This document shows positions 18,849 to 27,844 of a DNA stretch of 64,000 nucleotides, piece by piece (positions within the stretch are counted from its first letter, which is position 1; each line of letters begins with the position of its first letter). Origin of the DNA: Deroplatys truncata (Eukaryota > Arthropoda > Insecta > Mantodea > Mantidae); NCBI GenBank assembly GCA_030765065.1, contig CM060979.1:106008350-106072349 (forward strand), read 5' to 3'. Under the pieces are notes generated by a model, which was given only the letters and a program-made list of their open reading frames with translations, made no database searches and was not told the DNA's origin. The position numbers were made by a program, and so were the translations under genes.

Positions 18849-18885
18849 TATAAAAAGCATCGTCACGGTGCCGCTCGCCTCATTC
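18849..18885 (+). promoter_or_regulatory. Core promoter: TATA box plus TCATTC initiator
   Basis: TATAAAA at 18849-18855 and TCATTC at 18880-18885, with the initiator A at 18882, 33 bp from the TATA start. The first ATG follows at 18896. The same pair with the same spacing stands at 20731-20766. TCA(K)T(Y) is the known arthropod initiator consensus. Confidence 0.7.
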
Positions 18886-18895
18886 AGAGTGTACC

Positions 18896-19744
18896 ATGCA
18901 GCACGCGGATACAGTCATGCTGCCATGCAGCACGCCGACCAGGTAGGTCCGCACCTATGTATTAGCTTGCTTTTTTCTATCCCGTTTATCTCTCTATCCC
19001 TCACATTATTATTATTGTTTTGTGTGTTCCAGTATAACCGGATGTCAAACCCCGACCACCTCAAAACCCGGGGAAAAAAGGAAACTACCCATCTTCGACC
19101 TCCAACAGTATCCCGACAGCCCTGCTCCGCCTGCAGAGTTCCAACACAGTGCAGTTGTGGGTCCTCTGGCGGATATCTACTTCCTCAACCCGCAACAAAC
19201 TAAATTCGTCAGTGTGGGATTCTCCCCCCAGCCGCCGCACCATCTCGTCGTCACCATTGCCAAATGTGGACAGCACAACGCAGTCGTCATGAGTTCCTCG
19301 CAGTGGCACAAACTCGTCGAAGCCATCACCATCATTCACAAACGCTTGAATGACCCACAGGGACGTCTACAGCAATTTCAGTTCAGCGACAGCGTCACCA
19401 TCGTGTTTAAGTTTGTGTTCGGAAAGCTAAAGCTCGTTTTCAAAGAAGCGCAAGGCGCATCCGTTACGCTCAACCAACAAGAATGGCACGTGTTGCATAC
19501 CCTGCAGCGCATCATTACCGACATCATGTATCACAAAAAGAAGGAAGAGACGGACGTGCAAAATCAAATCATGGCATACCACAAGTACATGCTTCACAAC
19601 CATGCCTCCAACGTTCCCTTACATAACATGAATTTCACGCAGTTCACCAAGTACATACGGTGCGCCAATTTTAGAACATTCCTCGAGGTTCATCATTTCC
19701 TCAACACCCATTTCGCACTGCGCATCTCACAAAATAGTCCTTAG
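18896..19744 (+). CDS. Spliced accessory gene; two PC4-like half-repeats
   Basis: Exon 1 is 18896-18942 and exon 2 is 19033-19744, giving a 252-aa product. Splicing joins AG to T to make a serine codon and keeps one continuous frame. Two segments share the pattern beta-strand, V-V/T-M/L-(3)-Q/E-W-H-x-L-x-x-x-I: HNAVVMSSSQWHKLVEAITII (19277-19339) and ASVTLNQQEWHVLHTLQRII (19459-19518). Each is preceded by strands (HHLVVTI; VTIVFKFVFGKLKLVF). The layout recalls the PC4/Sub1 single-strand DNA-binding fold, here apparently duplicated, but I cannot confirm it. The N-terminus has a basic KPGEKRK group. The gene has its own promoter, separate from the structural-gene block. A DNA-binding or transcription role is inference. 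Confidence 0.65.
18943..19032 (+). other. Intron of the spliced accessory gene
   Basis: 90 bp; donor CAG/GTAGGT, a long pyrimidine tract (CTTTTTTCTATCCCGTTT to TCTCTCTATCCCTC), acceptor TTCCAG/T. It sits in phase 2 of the gene. Without splicing, no ATG nearer than 19022 (inside this intron) reads into the large exon. Confidence 0.7.
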
Positions 19745-19749
19745 TGCGC

Positions 19750-20289
19750 ATGTATTTCTACCAGCGTTCCAACCGCACCTCACCCAAACATCTCGCGCCC
19801 TTCGCTCCCGCATCATGGGTTACAGAAATTACCTGTCGGTGTACTACCATGACAGTAAGATGTTTAAAAACTACGAGGTGGACGGTCACCGCCTATAAAA
19901 ATACACCTTATGCACTTCGCTTCGTCGACAGCACCTACGACGGAAAATCCGTCTCCGCCAGAGTTCACAGCAGCGAAACCAAAATTCATTTTGTGCTATC
20001 TAACATGTGCTTCAACGATATCCAGTTCAAAGCAGATAAAGAAGACGTACAACATCAGTGGTTCCAATTTGTGCCCGCAAGAGGTTTATACATCGTTTTC
20101 TACGAACAGCAATACAATTCCACAGACAAAATGCAGCAAATGTTAAACGAAAACCCCATGTGCTACGGCACGTGCTTAGCGGCGCATTTGGGTCGCGAAG
20201 CATCCTATATCATACCCGATCACATTCACGGCGTTTGCATGTTCAGCACCGTTCAAAACAGAGTTCTCCTCCAAGTCGAAAACCGTTAA
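19750..20289 (+). pseudogene. Accessory protein of unknown function, probable frameshift
   Basis: The single open frame starts at ATG 19750, but its first 50 or so residues are Thr/Arg-rich and look like an out-of-phase reading. The other phase has ATG 19815 and reads a protein-like start (MGYRNYLSVYYHDSK) until TAA 19896-19898, exactly at an A5 run (19897-19901). I infer a shift there. From about 19900 to 20289 the frame is coherent: residues such as KIHFVLSNMCF, HQWFQFVPARGLYIVFYEQQ and YGTCLAAHLGREASYIIPDHIHG. No family recognised. It follows the preceding gene's stop by 5 bp (from 19750) and its last codons are duplicated in the repeat array downstream. Confidence 0.55.
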
Positions 20290-20720
20290 ATCAACGGACA
20301 CAGTGTTTTTCCTGCGGATGTTGTGCAATAATCGCTAAGCGCTTCCGGCGGATGTAGTGAACCTCCAACGAACGTTTCCCCACCAGTGCTTATCCCTGAT
20401 GTGGTAATTCTCCAACCAACTTTTCCCCCACCAGTGCTTCCCCCTGATGTGGTCGTTTGCATGTTCAGCACCGTTCAAAACAGAGTTCTCCTCCAAGACG
20501 AAAACCGTTAAATCAACGGACACAGTGTTTTTCCTGCGGATGTTGTGCAATAATCGCTAAGCGCTTCCGGCGTATGTAGTCAACCTCCAACGAACGTTTC
20601 CCCCACCACTGCTTCCCCCTGATGTGGTGTTTCTCCAACGAACTTTTCCCCCACCAGTGCTTCCCCTGATGTGGTAAATCTCCAACGAACTTTTCCCCCA
20701 CCAGTGATTTCCTGCTTCCG
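20239..20720 (+). repeat. Nested tandem repeats between accessory genes
   Basis: A block of about 222 bp is duplicated: 20239-20460 and from about 20461. The second copy repeats the last codons of the preceding gene, its stop, and CAACGGACACAGTGTTTTTC. Inside, a 47-48-bp unit (TCTCCAACGAACTTTTCCCC, CACCAGTGCTTCCCCCTGAT, GTGGT) occurs five times, ending just before the TATA box at 20731. The long minus-strand frames across it arise from the repeat and are not genes. Confidence 0.85.
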
Positions 20721-20730
20721 GCAGTTGGGT

Positions 20731-20766
20731 TATATTTATGCACGCGCATTCTTTTCCCCTTCATTC
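20731..20766 (+). promoter_or_regulatory. Core promoter: TATA box plus TCATTC initiator
   Basis: TATATTTA at 20731-20738 and TCATTC at 20761-20766, initiator A at 20763, 32 bp from the TATA start; the ATG follows at 20788. The same architecture stands at 18849-18885. Confidence 0.65.
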
Positions 20767-20787
20767 GGTGCTAGCCAGCCGTGGGGA

Positions 20788-20976
20788 ATGCCAGGACCGT
20801 CGTGTAAAGACTTCCACTGCTCGTTTTGCTTTCACCAAACGTGCAGCTGCGAACTTAAGCAACGTCTCACCCGCCTGTGCACGCAGTGTCAACTCGGTTT
20901 CTACGAAGACCTCGATCATCTCAACAAGCAAATTCAACAATTCCTTCGAAGGTACTCCGCTAGAAACACCACATGA
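20788..20976 (+). CDS. Small Cys-rich, zinc-finger-like protein
   Basis: 62 aa from ATG 20788, 25 bp downstream of the predicted initiator A; upstream readings begin only at GTG. The first half holds two CxxC pairs and further Cys/His residues (CKDFHCSFCFHQTCSCE, then CTQC), consistent with a small zinc-binding module. The C-terminal half is a charged helix (EDLDHLNKQIQQFLRRY). No family recognised. It overlaps the next gene by four bases (ATGA at 20973-20976) and is the first gene of a four-gene accessory unit. Confidence 0.6.
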   Translation: MPGPSCKDFHCSFCFHQTCSCELKQRLTRLCTQCQLGFYEDLDHLNKQIQQFLRRYSARNTT

Positions 20977-21272
20977 ACTGCTTCATCGTGCTCTTTCGGT
21001 ATCTCGATAACGGACGAAGAATCCACCTGCTACTGCCCAGGGAACGCCAAGTGCTGCTGCAGAACGGCATATGTATCTTCGAACGTTATCCCCCAAGTGA
21101 CGTCGACCTTGTGTGGAACCAACTTCCCACAGACGCACAGGTAGTTTGCGCACCTTATCGCAGGTGTAAACAACACTACAACCTTCCTCATCAAACCACT
21201 CATATAGACGGTCCTCCCCCGTTTATCAAAAACTGCCATCTGTGCCGTCATAATGTCACAGGACGTCCTTAA
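20973..21272 (+). CDS. Accessory protein of unknown function
   Basis: 99 aa. It opens with a hydrophobic/aromatic stretch (MNCFIVLFRYL) and ends with a Cys/His group (NCHLCRHN); a further CxxxxxxC lies mid-protein. It begins inside the preceding stop (ATGA) and overlaps the following gene by 20 bp, which supports expression from one message. Function unknown. Confidence 0.55.
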   Translation: MNCFIVLFRYLDNGRRIHLLLPRERQVLLQNGICIFERYPPSDVDLVWNQLPTDAQVVCAPYRRCKQHYNLPHQTTHIDGPPPFIKNCHLCRHNVTGRP

Positions 21273-21570
21273 AGAGCTAGAAGAACTTTCCAGCAGCGCC
21301 CACACTCTCAGCGTATCTACGCTTCAACACCACGTACCATATCGTGTCGTCGGCGTCAAAACAATCGACACCGTTCACGGTACAAAGCTCGTCGCCAAAC
21401 TCGACAACGACACAGAAGTTTTCCTACCAACAAGATTTGCAAAAGCCTCTCCAGAACTCATCAACAAACTCAACTCTACCTCATTCTGCATCATATACGC
21501 AGGCGAGGAAAAACTACGCAGCGGTTTCAAACGTCACATCGTCACGTTCTCCCCATATAACCCTAAATAA
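21253..21570 (+). CDS. Small protein, possible OB-fold
   Basis: 105 aa. After a helical N-terminus the protein has an alternating beta pattern: YRVVGVKTIDTVHGTKLVAKL, then TEVFLPTRFAK, and a late FCIIYAG strand. This arrangement suggests a small beta-barrel such as an OB-fold and resembles a short protein often found in arthropod Polintons; a role in single-strand DNA binding is only inferred. About 50 bp of this gene (21416-21470) appear twice in the left arm of the same element (3678-3735, 4813-4870). The stop overlaps the next start (TAATG). Confidence 0.6.
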   Translation: MSQDVLKELEELSSSAHTLSVSTLQHHVPYRVVGVKTIDTVHGTKLVAKLDNDTEVFLPTRFAKASPELINKLNSTSFCIIYAGEEKLRSGFKRHIVTFSPYNPK

Positions 21571-22061
21571 TGTCCGACGAAACCTATCCCGTGCCCGCGG
21601 GGAACAATCTTAACCTACAACTCATTCTCAACGCAGCTTCACCTATCCGTATCCTCTGCATCTCTAACTCCTATTTCCGCAACAGCAGAGTTGTCACCAT
21701 CACACTCGACGTCCAAGGGGCTCACGCCGTCCACGTCAAATGCGTACCTACCAAAGTGCACCAGCATCAACAAGACGCACTATGCATCATATACCTCGGC
21801 AACAGCAACATTCCTGCTCTAACCAACAAAGTCACATCCACAGAATGCTTCTCAACCAGCCATTACAACGAATTTACCATCCCCATCTATATACCAACCT
21901 TCACCGAGTTCGTCAACGAAAGTTTCTCTCACCTGCTCGTCACCTGCATCACCAAACCTATCCACCAATTTACCGTCGATAGCAGCAGCAGCGATGACGA
22001 GGACTCAAAGTGCACCACGTACTTTAAAATCATTGTTGTGCGCGAAATCTGTGTGTCCTAG
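21570..22061 (+). CDS. Accessory protein with acidic serine run
   Basis: 163 aa, unknown function. It is predominantly beta-rich (RVVTITLDVQG, YNEFTIPIYIPTF) with a DSSSSDDEDS segment near the C-terminus that could be a casein-kinase-type phosphorylation site. The overall pattern could suit a jelly-roll or immunoglobulin-like fold, but I cannot assign a family. It is the last gene of the element, beginning in the preceding stop (TAATG). A poly(A) signal follows at 22273. Confidence 0.6.
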   Translation: MSDETYPVPAGNNLNLQLILNAASPIRILCISNSYFRNSRVVTITLDVQGAHAVHVKCVPTKVHQHQQDALCIIYLGNSNIPALTNKVTSTECFSTSHYNEFTIPIYIPTFTEFVNESFSHLLVTCITKPIHQFTVDSSSSDDEDSKCTTYFKIIVVREICVS

Positions 22062-22272
22062 TGCCTCAACAAACTATGAATTTTAATGTGCTTTTTTTCT
22101 CCTAATATTTCTTATATTGTCCATTTATTGTATTCATATGTTAATCTCCTGTAATCAAATAATCCATTATGTTATTCTCAAACTATGTATTCATATGTTA
22201 AGCAAATAATACATCATGTTAATCAAAACTATGTATACATATCTTTATCCAATGTACTGTATTCAAATTATA

Positions 22273-22278
22273 AATAAA
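22273..22278 (+). terminator. Poly(A) signal at the element's right end
   Basis: AATAAA 212 bp after the last stop and immediately before the right terminal repeat. The intervening 22062-22272 is AT-rich with short repeats of ATGTATTCATATGTTAA type. Confidence 0.55.
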
Positions 22279-22284
22279 GAAAAC

Positions 22285-22443
22285 AGTCCCGGATGAGCCA
22301 ATTGCAATAACGATAATCCCCCCGCTCAGGGCGCTTTTCAAACTTCCCGCCGCCGCCGTCGCACGCAGCGACACTAGCGACACTAGCGCCCTAGCGGCAG
22401 GATTATCGTTAAGCCAATTGGCTCATCCGGGACTTATAGTACT
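22285..22443 (-). repeat. Right terminal inverted repeat
   Basis: Reverse complement of 3142-3300 with few differences, ending CTTATAGTACT. Like the left end it is internally palindromic (22285-22318 against about 22400-22433). Confidence 0.9.
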
Positions 22444-22449
22444 TATTGC
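22444..22449 (+). repeat. Target site duplication, right (TATTGC)
   Basis: Exact copy of 3136-3141, directly abutting the right terminal repeat. Confidence 0.85.
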
Positions 22450-23924
22450 GCACTTTCTCAATTATCTTGAGTCCATTTCACTGAATTAGTTTCAAACTAA
22501 TTGAAACATTAAAAAACACAGAAAATACTGGAGAACAATTTAATATCTGATATGGCAAAGACATCTATTTAAGTATTAGTCACATTTTCCCCCCTCAAAT
22601 GTTTTAATATGCTTAAAGTTTAATCCTTCAAAACACTAGTAAAAACCTTTCACTCAACTCTAAATAGAAAAATAGCCAAAGTCACAAATTCATGGCTAAT
22701 TTTACTTATTTTGTTCAATTTAACTTGGGGAAAACATTGCACTTCACCGGAAATTCGATATCAATATTGATTTGTATGACCTTTAAGGTTTAATGAATTC
22801 ATTCCCCCTCACAAAAAAGATTTATGAAGAGAGAAAAATAGAGGGGAGATAGACTGGGTGTGCATGTGTGTGTGCGTGCGTGTGTTTGAACAATATAATT
22901 AAAAAATAAAACTCAGCTAAATACCAAATTTCAAGGATTTAATATAGAGGAAATTATGACAAATGTAATGACCTTTATGGTGCTGCTAATTTTTGAAGCC
23001 GTACTAACATAGTATTGAGTAATTCTATAATTATTAAACATGTTAAAATTGAAATTTGAACAATAATTTATATAACGAAACATAAAATATTACACAATTC
23101 AGGGGTCTGGTATGATATTCATACCTACAGATGAATCTTGGAGCTATTCCTGGCACATTCTAGAATTTGAAGTATGCACTTTCAAAAGTATATAAGATAC
23201 AATTCATCTACTGCTACATTCAGCCTATATAAAGTATGCTCCATACTCTATACAAATATGCTCCAATCCTGCTTTGACATGAATTCAGCCGCGAGAGAAA
23301 GAGAGAGAGAGAGAAGATGGAGGAAATATGCAAAATTACTTAAACAGGCTTGCTTGAATACGGAAAAACTCGGATACCAGAAACTCTAATGAGAGGCTTG
23401 CCTCCATTACCCGAATATAAAGTATAATTTACAACCAAAGTAAAATACATATAATACTTAGCTCAGTTTAATATCCTAATTCCTCATTGCCAGAAATAAA
23501 TTGGCCCTTAAGCCGAAGAGCTGGTTAAAGCCCCTTACTTCCGCCGATTCTACTTAAGACTCTTTCTTCACTTCGGCTGACAAATAAGTTCAGGTAGGGT
23601 GAGGAGAGGGGAGGAGCAAGAGCCAATCATAGCACGCCGGGTAAGCTCGATCGAGAGGTGCTGCGATTAAGCCTAGCGGCTGTTCAGAGAAGCTTGCTCT
23701 GATCACATTGCAGCCAACATCTTAAGGCACAACCAGAGATATACAACTCTGGTCTCTGGTATGCTCTGCTATAAGCGATGTGACTTGACAGAGAAGTGAA
23801 TCCATTACAGCGAAGTTATATCTAGTATAATAAGCGACGTACAACCGTCACAATTTTAATCCAAATAAACCTTTGCAAAAACGTTACATTTCGTTATAAG
23901 TACAAAGAGAATGGCATAGTCAAA
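22450..23924. other. AT-rich flank; possible LTR-like stretch
   Basis: No gene. 22861-22888 is a TG-rich tract and 23293-23315 a GA tract. About 23500-23880 is more GC-rich and ends in CCAAATAAACC like the 3' part of an LTR, but I find no second copy or boundary, so it stays unassigned. Confidence 0.35.
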
Positions 23925-24458
23925 TCTTTAAGAACTGGACGCTATACGCTGGCTTTAAAATTCCATACTGTCATCATGCAATCGCTAGAAAGAACTGAAA
24001 GTCGATGGGACTTAAAAAGAATGACAAGCACTGAACAATTCAAACTTTTAATAATGGATATCTCAGAAACGGCTTATGCTGAAAAATTATTTTAAATGAA
24101 TTGTGTGCCTTAAAGAGAGACATTTTTTATGTGGTACGTTTTCGTCTGTGGCTTAAAGTTTAACAGTTATACAAGATTATGCAAAATTGCTTCCGAATAA
24201 AGAGACTTTCTAGGTTATTCCCAGAAAATTCAAAATATACGTTTTATTTGTCATGTAAATATATTTCATAAATAATATTGTAATCAAAATCATTAGGGCC
24301 ATTTTTTACAAAATAAAAACTTGTTCAATGCACTATGTAAAGGGTAGTGAGAATGGGGATATTTTCTTGAAAATCTCTCTGCCGCATCCTTGGAAAGTAC
24401 TGGATTCAAATACCAAGTTTGGTACTAATACGACTTTTCGTTCTTGAGGTATGCTGTT

Positions 24459-24517
<59 letters not shown>

Positions 24518-24650
24518 GCATTTTCCAAAATGATTTATTTGGATTCAGGGGCCTCAAAACATGTATTTCCCGTGAAATCTCGGTATCGAATTTTTGTGTG
24601 AAATGCAATACCTTCTCTACGTACTATGTACGTGGTAGAGAAAGTAAAAA
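23925..24650 (-). repeat. RepA copy, reverse orientation
   Basis: Reverse of the family described at 26225-27170, ending GTACGTGGTAGAGAAAGT at about 24630-24648. It carries an expanded (CA)n at 24461-24515 at the position where other copies have shorter CA/TG tracts. Apparent frames of Thr-His or Val-Cys repeats are microsatellite artefacts. Confidence 0.75.
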
Positions 24651-24659
24651 TGATAACTC

Positions 24660-24738
<79 letters not shown>
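24660..24738. repeat. (ATT)n microsatellite
   Basis: Interrupted ATT/AAT trinucleotide tract. Confidence 0.9.
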
Positions 24739-24740
<2 letters not shown>

Positions 24741-25124
24741 TATAAGCATCACCACTTTTAATGTTTCATTAACAAGACTTGGAGGGAAATATTACGGATT
24801 AACGCCACTAATTTAGGCATTCTATGATAAATTCAACAATAAATAAAAACTTCTGAAAGTTCTATTTATTCATTACCCCGATACAAATGTGTGTGGATAC
24901 ATGACGACGCAAAGTAGTCTCCATTTCACCTCCGGAAGTTCGCACTTTCTTTAAAAGAAATAAATGATAATACTCTAGACATTTATAACACATTTTAATT
25001 GCAAAATACATTTTAAGTGACTAGTCACTTGATATGCATGCGGAAATATCTATTTACTTGATATGCTCATAAGAAGCTCATTAGAAAGAAAATGAAATTC
25101 ATGAACACACAGCAATGCTGGAAA
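24739..25124. other. AT-rich intergenic DNA
   Basis: Nothing recognised. Confidence 0.4.
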
Positions 25125-25870
25125 TTTCTATTACTTTCTCTACTACGTCTTACAGTAAGTAGATGAAGTGCTGTATTTCACCCAAAAATTCGACCTCGAA
25201 TTGTCACCGTAAATACACGTTTTGAGGAGCTCTGAACCCAAAAAGCATGTTTAGGAAAAAAGTGCGTCCATGAATAACATAGATAACTTAAAAACCTTAA
25301 GTTCGATAAATGTCGAAATTTTTAAGTTCAGTATCTTTTAAAGATGTGACACGAATATTTTCAACAAAATCCCCCAAATGTTACAACATTTTACGAAATT
25401 TGTTATTTTCTCGAAAGAAAAGCTGTAATTTTTATTAAAATACCGAATATTTAACATATTTACATGACAAATAAAATGTAAATCTTGAATTTTTTGGGAG
25501 TAGACTTTAATGTTCTCTACATTCTGAATTACCTTTGTATAATTCGTGTTGCCATAAGGAATATAAAAAAAATCTTACTGCAAAAAATGCAGATCTCGTT
25601 AAAGCATGCAATTACATGCAATGTTTTGTGGAGTTAACCATTTGCGACATATTCAGATGTTTTCTTTTACTTATTTCTCGTGATCATGCAGAGAATTTCG
25701 GAGCCATCACATAGCGATACACTCTTTAAGAATCCGATTAACGCGTTACCTTCAACGAAGTATGTAAATGTGTAATGAAAGTCTATCAGGATTAAAAAAA
25801 GGTATATAGAATAAGAGTCTTTTGTAAGAATAGTTTGCAGAAGAGTGAGTAGAGAATGTCATGTAAGTGC
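25125..25870 (+). repeat. RepA copy
   Basis: Starts TACTTTCTCTACTACGT and follows the family order, diverged and lacking a long CA tract. It ends GAGTAGAGAATGTCATGTAAGTG. Confidence 0.7.
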
Positions 25871-26224
25871 AACACATTAGGTTTTGTTCTCGTTTGTATG
25901 TAACCACCGATTGTAGACTCATTCTTTATTAAGAAGGGAAGATTTATCTTTACTAATACCTCTAGTAGTCAAGATCTGTGATTCAAAAAGAGCACAGGAG
26001 CATACCCTGTATCTTTGCCTATATACTTGCACTATGATGACCCACACTGTCATATTTAACACCAGAACATACTCTGTGAAGAAACAACCTCTACGTGTAA
26101 TCCCTTATCTTGGTGTGTCATTGGATGATTTCTTTAGAATTTCGTAGTGTTACCCTTCCTTCCTCCCTCAGTATATTCAGACCCACAAAATGGCAGTTTG
26201 AAATTGTTTATACTCTAGACTTTT
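25871..26224. other. Spacer between RepA copies
   Basis: Nothing recognised. Confidence 0.4.
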
Positions 26225-27170
26225 CATTTTTACTTTCTCTACTACGTATAGTAAGTAGGGGAAGTATGTATTCCAACCAAAAATTCGATACCGAGATTTT
26301 TCCGGAAATACATGTTTTGAGACCGCCTGAATCCAAAAAAAGCATTTTTGGAAACATGTCCGTGTGTGTGTGTCTGTCTGTGTCTGTGAACAGCATAACT
26401 CAGAAACGAACAGTCGGATAAACACCAAACTTGATATTTAGGTTCAGTATCTTCCAGAGATACGACACGAAGGTTTTCAAGAAAATCCCCACCCCCAATT
26501 ACCCTTTACATGGAACATTTTTCGAAAATTTTGATTTTCTCAAAAATGGCTAACGATTTTGATTAAAATACCATATGTTTAAGATATTTTCATGACAAAT
26601 AAAGTGTATATCTTGAATTTTCTGGGAATCTCTCCAAAAGTATTCTTCATTGTGAACGACTTTTGCATAACTGGTAAACCATAAGAGATAGACAAAATTT
26701 TACTACACAAAAAATGTACATCGCGTTAAGATACACAATTTATGTCATATACATTGTTTTTGTTGAGTGAACCGTTTTCGAGATATTGCTTGTTATTCCA
26801 TTAAATTTTTCAATAATTATTTTCTCAAATGGGAATTCGTTATTCATTTATTTGTCTTGGATATGCAAGGAGTAGTAATCTGTGGCAAAGAGAATGGTGC
26901 TGCGCATAGCAACCAGCTATTAAGAGATATGTCTATGCTTAAAGGCTGCTGTATTTTTATATTGCCCTTGCAAATACAAAACAAGGGGAACAGAGTAGGC
27001 CTTAAGCGATAGTCAAATATTTTTAGAACTGGTCGCTATGTGTAAAACGTAATTCTCTTTGCATGTAAAAAGATCGTTTCTGCAAATGTTTATCTCGATT
27101 AATATGAAATAGATGGAGAATAAGATTTTGTAAAAATAGTTTGTACAAGAGTAGAGAAAGTCATGTGAGT
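26225..27170 (+). repeat. RepA copy, near full length (reference)
   Basis: About 950 bp, non-coding. The left end is TACTTTCTCTACTACGTATA and the right end GAGTAGAGAAAGTCATGTGA, so the termini share the inverted 11-mer ACTTTCTCTAC/GTAGAGAAAGT. In order inside: 'tgttttgagac', TG tract, 'cagcataactcagaaac', 'gatacgacacgaagg', 'ttttcaagaaaatcccc', 'cctttacatggaacat', 'ttcatgacaaataaagtg', 'aacgacttttgcataactgg', 'ttttcgagatattgc', 'caaagagaatgg'. The sequence has the shape of a non-autonomous DNA transposon; no transposase is present. Confidence 0.75.
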
Positions 27171-27844
27171 GTAAGACATCAGATTTGTTAAAATTATTAA
27201 GTTCTGCATTTGTTGGAAGTATATTATTTTATATTTTACATGTAATTTGCAAAATGTATATCCTGATTACATTTGTTTCATGTTTGGAGACAATTACTTT
27301 TCAGTGTAGATGACACCTTTTTTGACTGGCAACTCATTCTTACATTTGTGAAATGTACTTTGATTCTCTGTGAAAAAAGGTTATGTAAACCCATTAACGT
27401 ACCATGTAAATCCATAAGGCTTTAATGCTTTTCCACAAATATTCGAAGTGAGCACCATTTAGTACTACCAATAAACCGTACAAGTCGAAAACTCTCTAAC
27501 ACTTTTTCTAAACTAGTTCCGTTGCAATAAGTTATAATTATCTAGGCAGGAACTTATTTACTCTACCTTATTTGGATTAGGGTAGAGGAAGTTAAAGATG
27601 AAGGTAATTAAACGAATTAATGAAGAACAAATTGATTTAGTTACATGAGAAAAGAATTCAGGGATGCAAAGGAGAGTATTAGATACTTTCCTGAATAGGA
27701 AATGCCATAAATATACTAAATGAATATAAAGGAAGTGAATATAATATGAGAGGATCGAAGCTTAGGGTATTTTTCTGTGTTTATAGAGCAAAGTACGAAT
27801 TCTTTGTCTTCATTACAAAATATAATGATGCAAGTGTAGGAGTT
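27171..27844. other. AT-rich intergenic DNA
   Basis: Nothing recognised. Confidence 0.4.

Larger units (their letters stand above)
3142..22443 (+). mobile_element. Polinton/Maverick (adintovirus-like) integrated element
   Basis: A 19.3-kb element with about 159-bp inverted termini beginning AGTA and an exact 6-bp duplication of host sequence at both sides. It carries the hallmark set: protein-primed family B polymerase, rve integrase with chromodomain, HerA/FtsK-like packaging ATPase, adenain-like protease, double-jelly-roll major capsid and penton-like minor capsid, all on one strand from 9.1 kb. The size is normal for the family. The polymerase, integrase and protease frames are broken, while the capsid genes and ATPase are open, so this is an old or error-containing copy that cannot encode a full set. 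Host repeats nested at 6.27-8.4 kb show that it has been resident for some time. Confidence 0.93.

Noticed and set aside
18817-19203. 128-codon frame across the promoter and intron
   Set aside because: It reads through the TATA box and the intron; the spliced alternative gives one long coherent frame.
20335-20764. Gly/Trp-Lys repeat-containing minus-strand frames
   Set aside because: Translation of the 47-bp tandem repeat.
24419-24816. Thr-His and Val-Cys repeat frames
   Set aside because: Products of (CA)n and (ATT)n microsatellites inside RepA.
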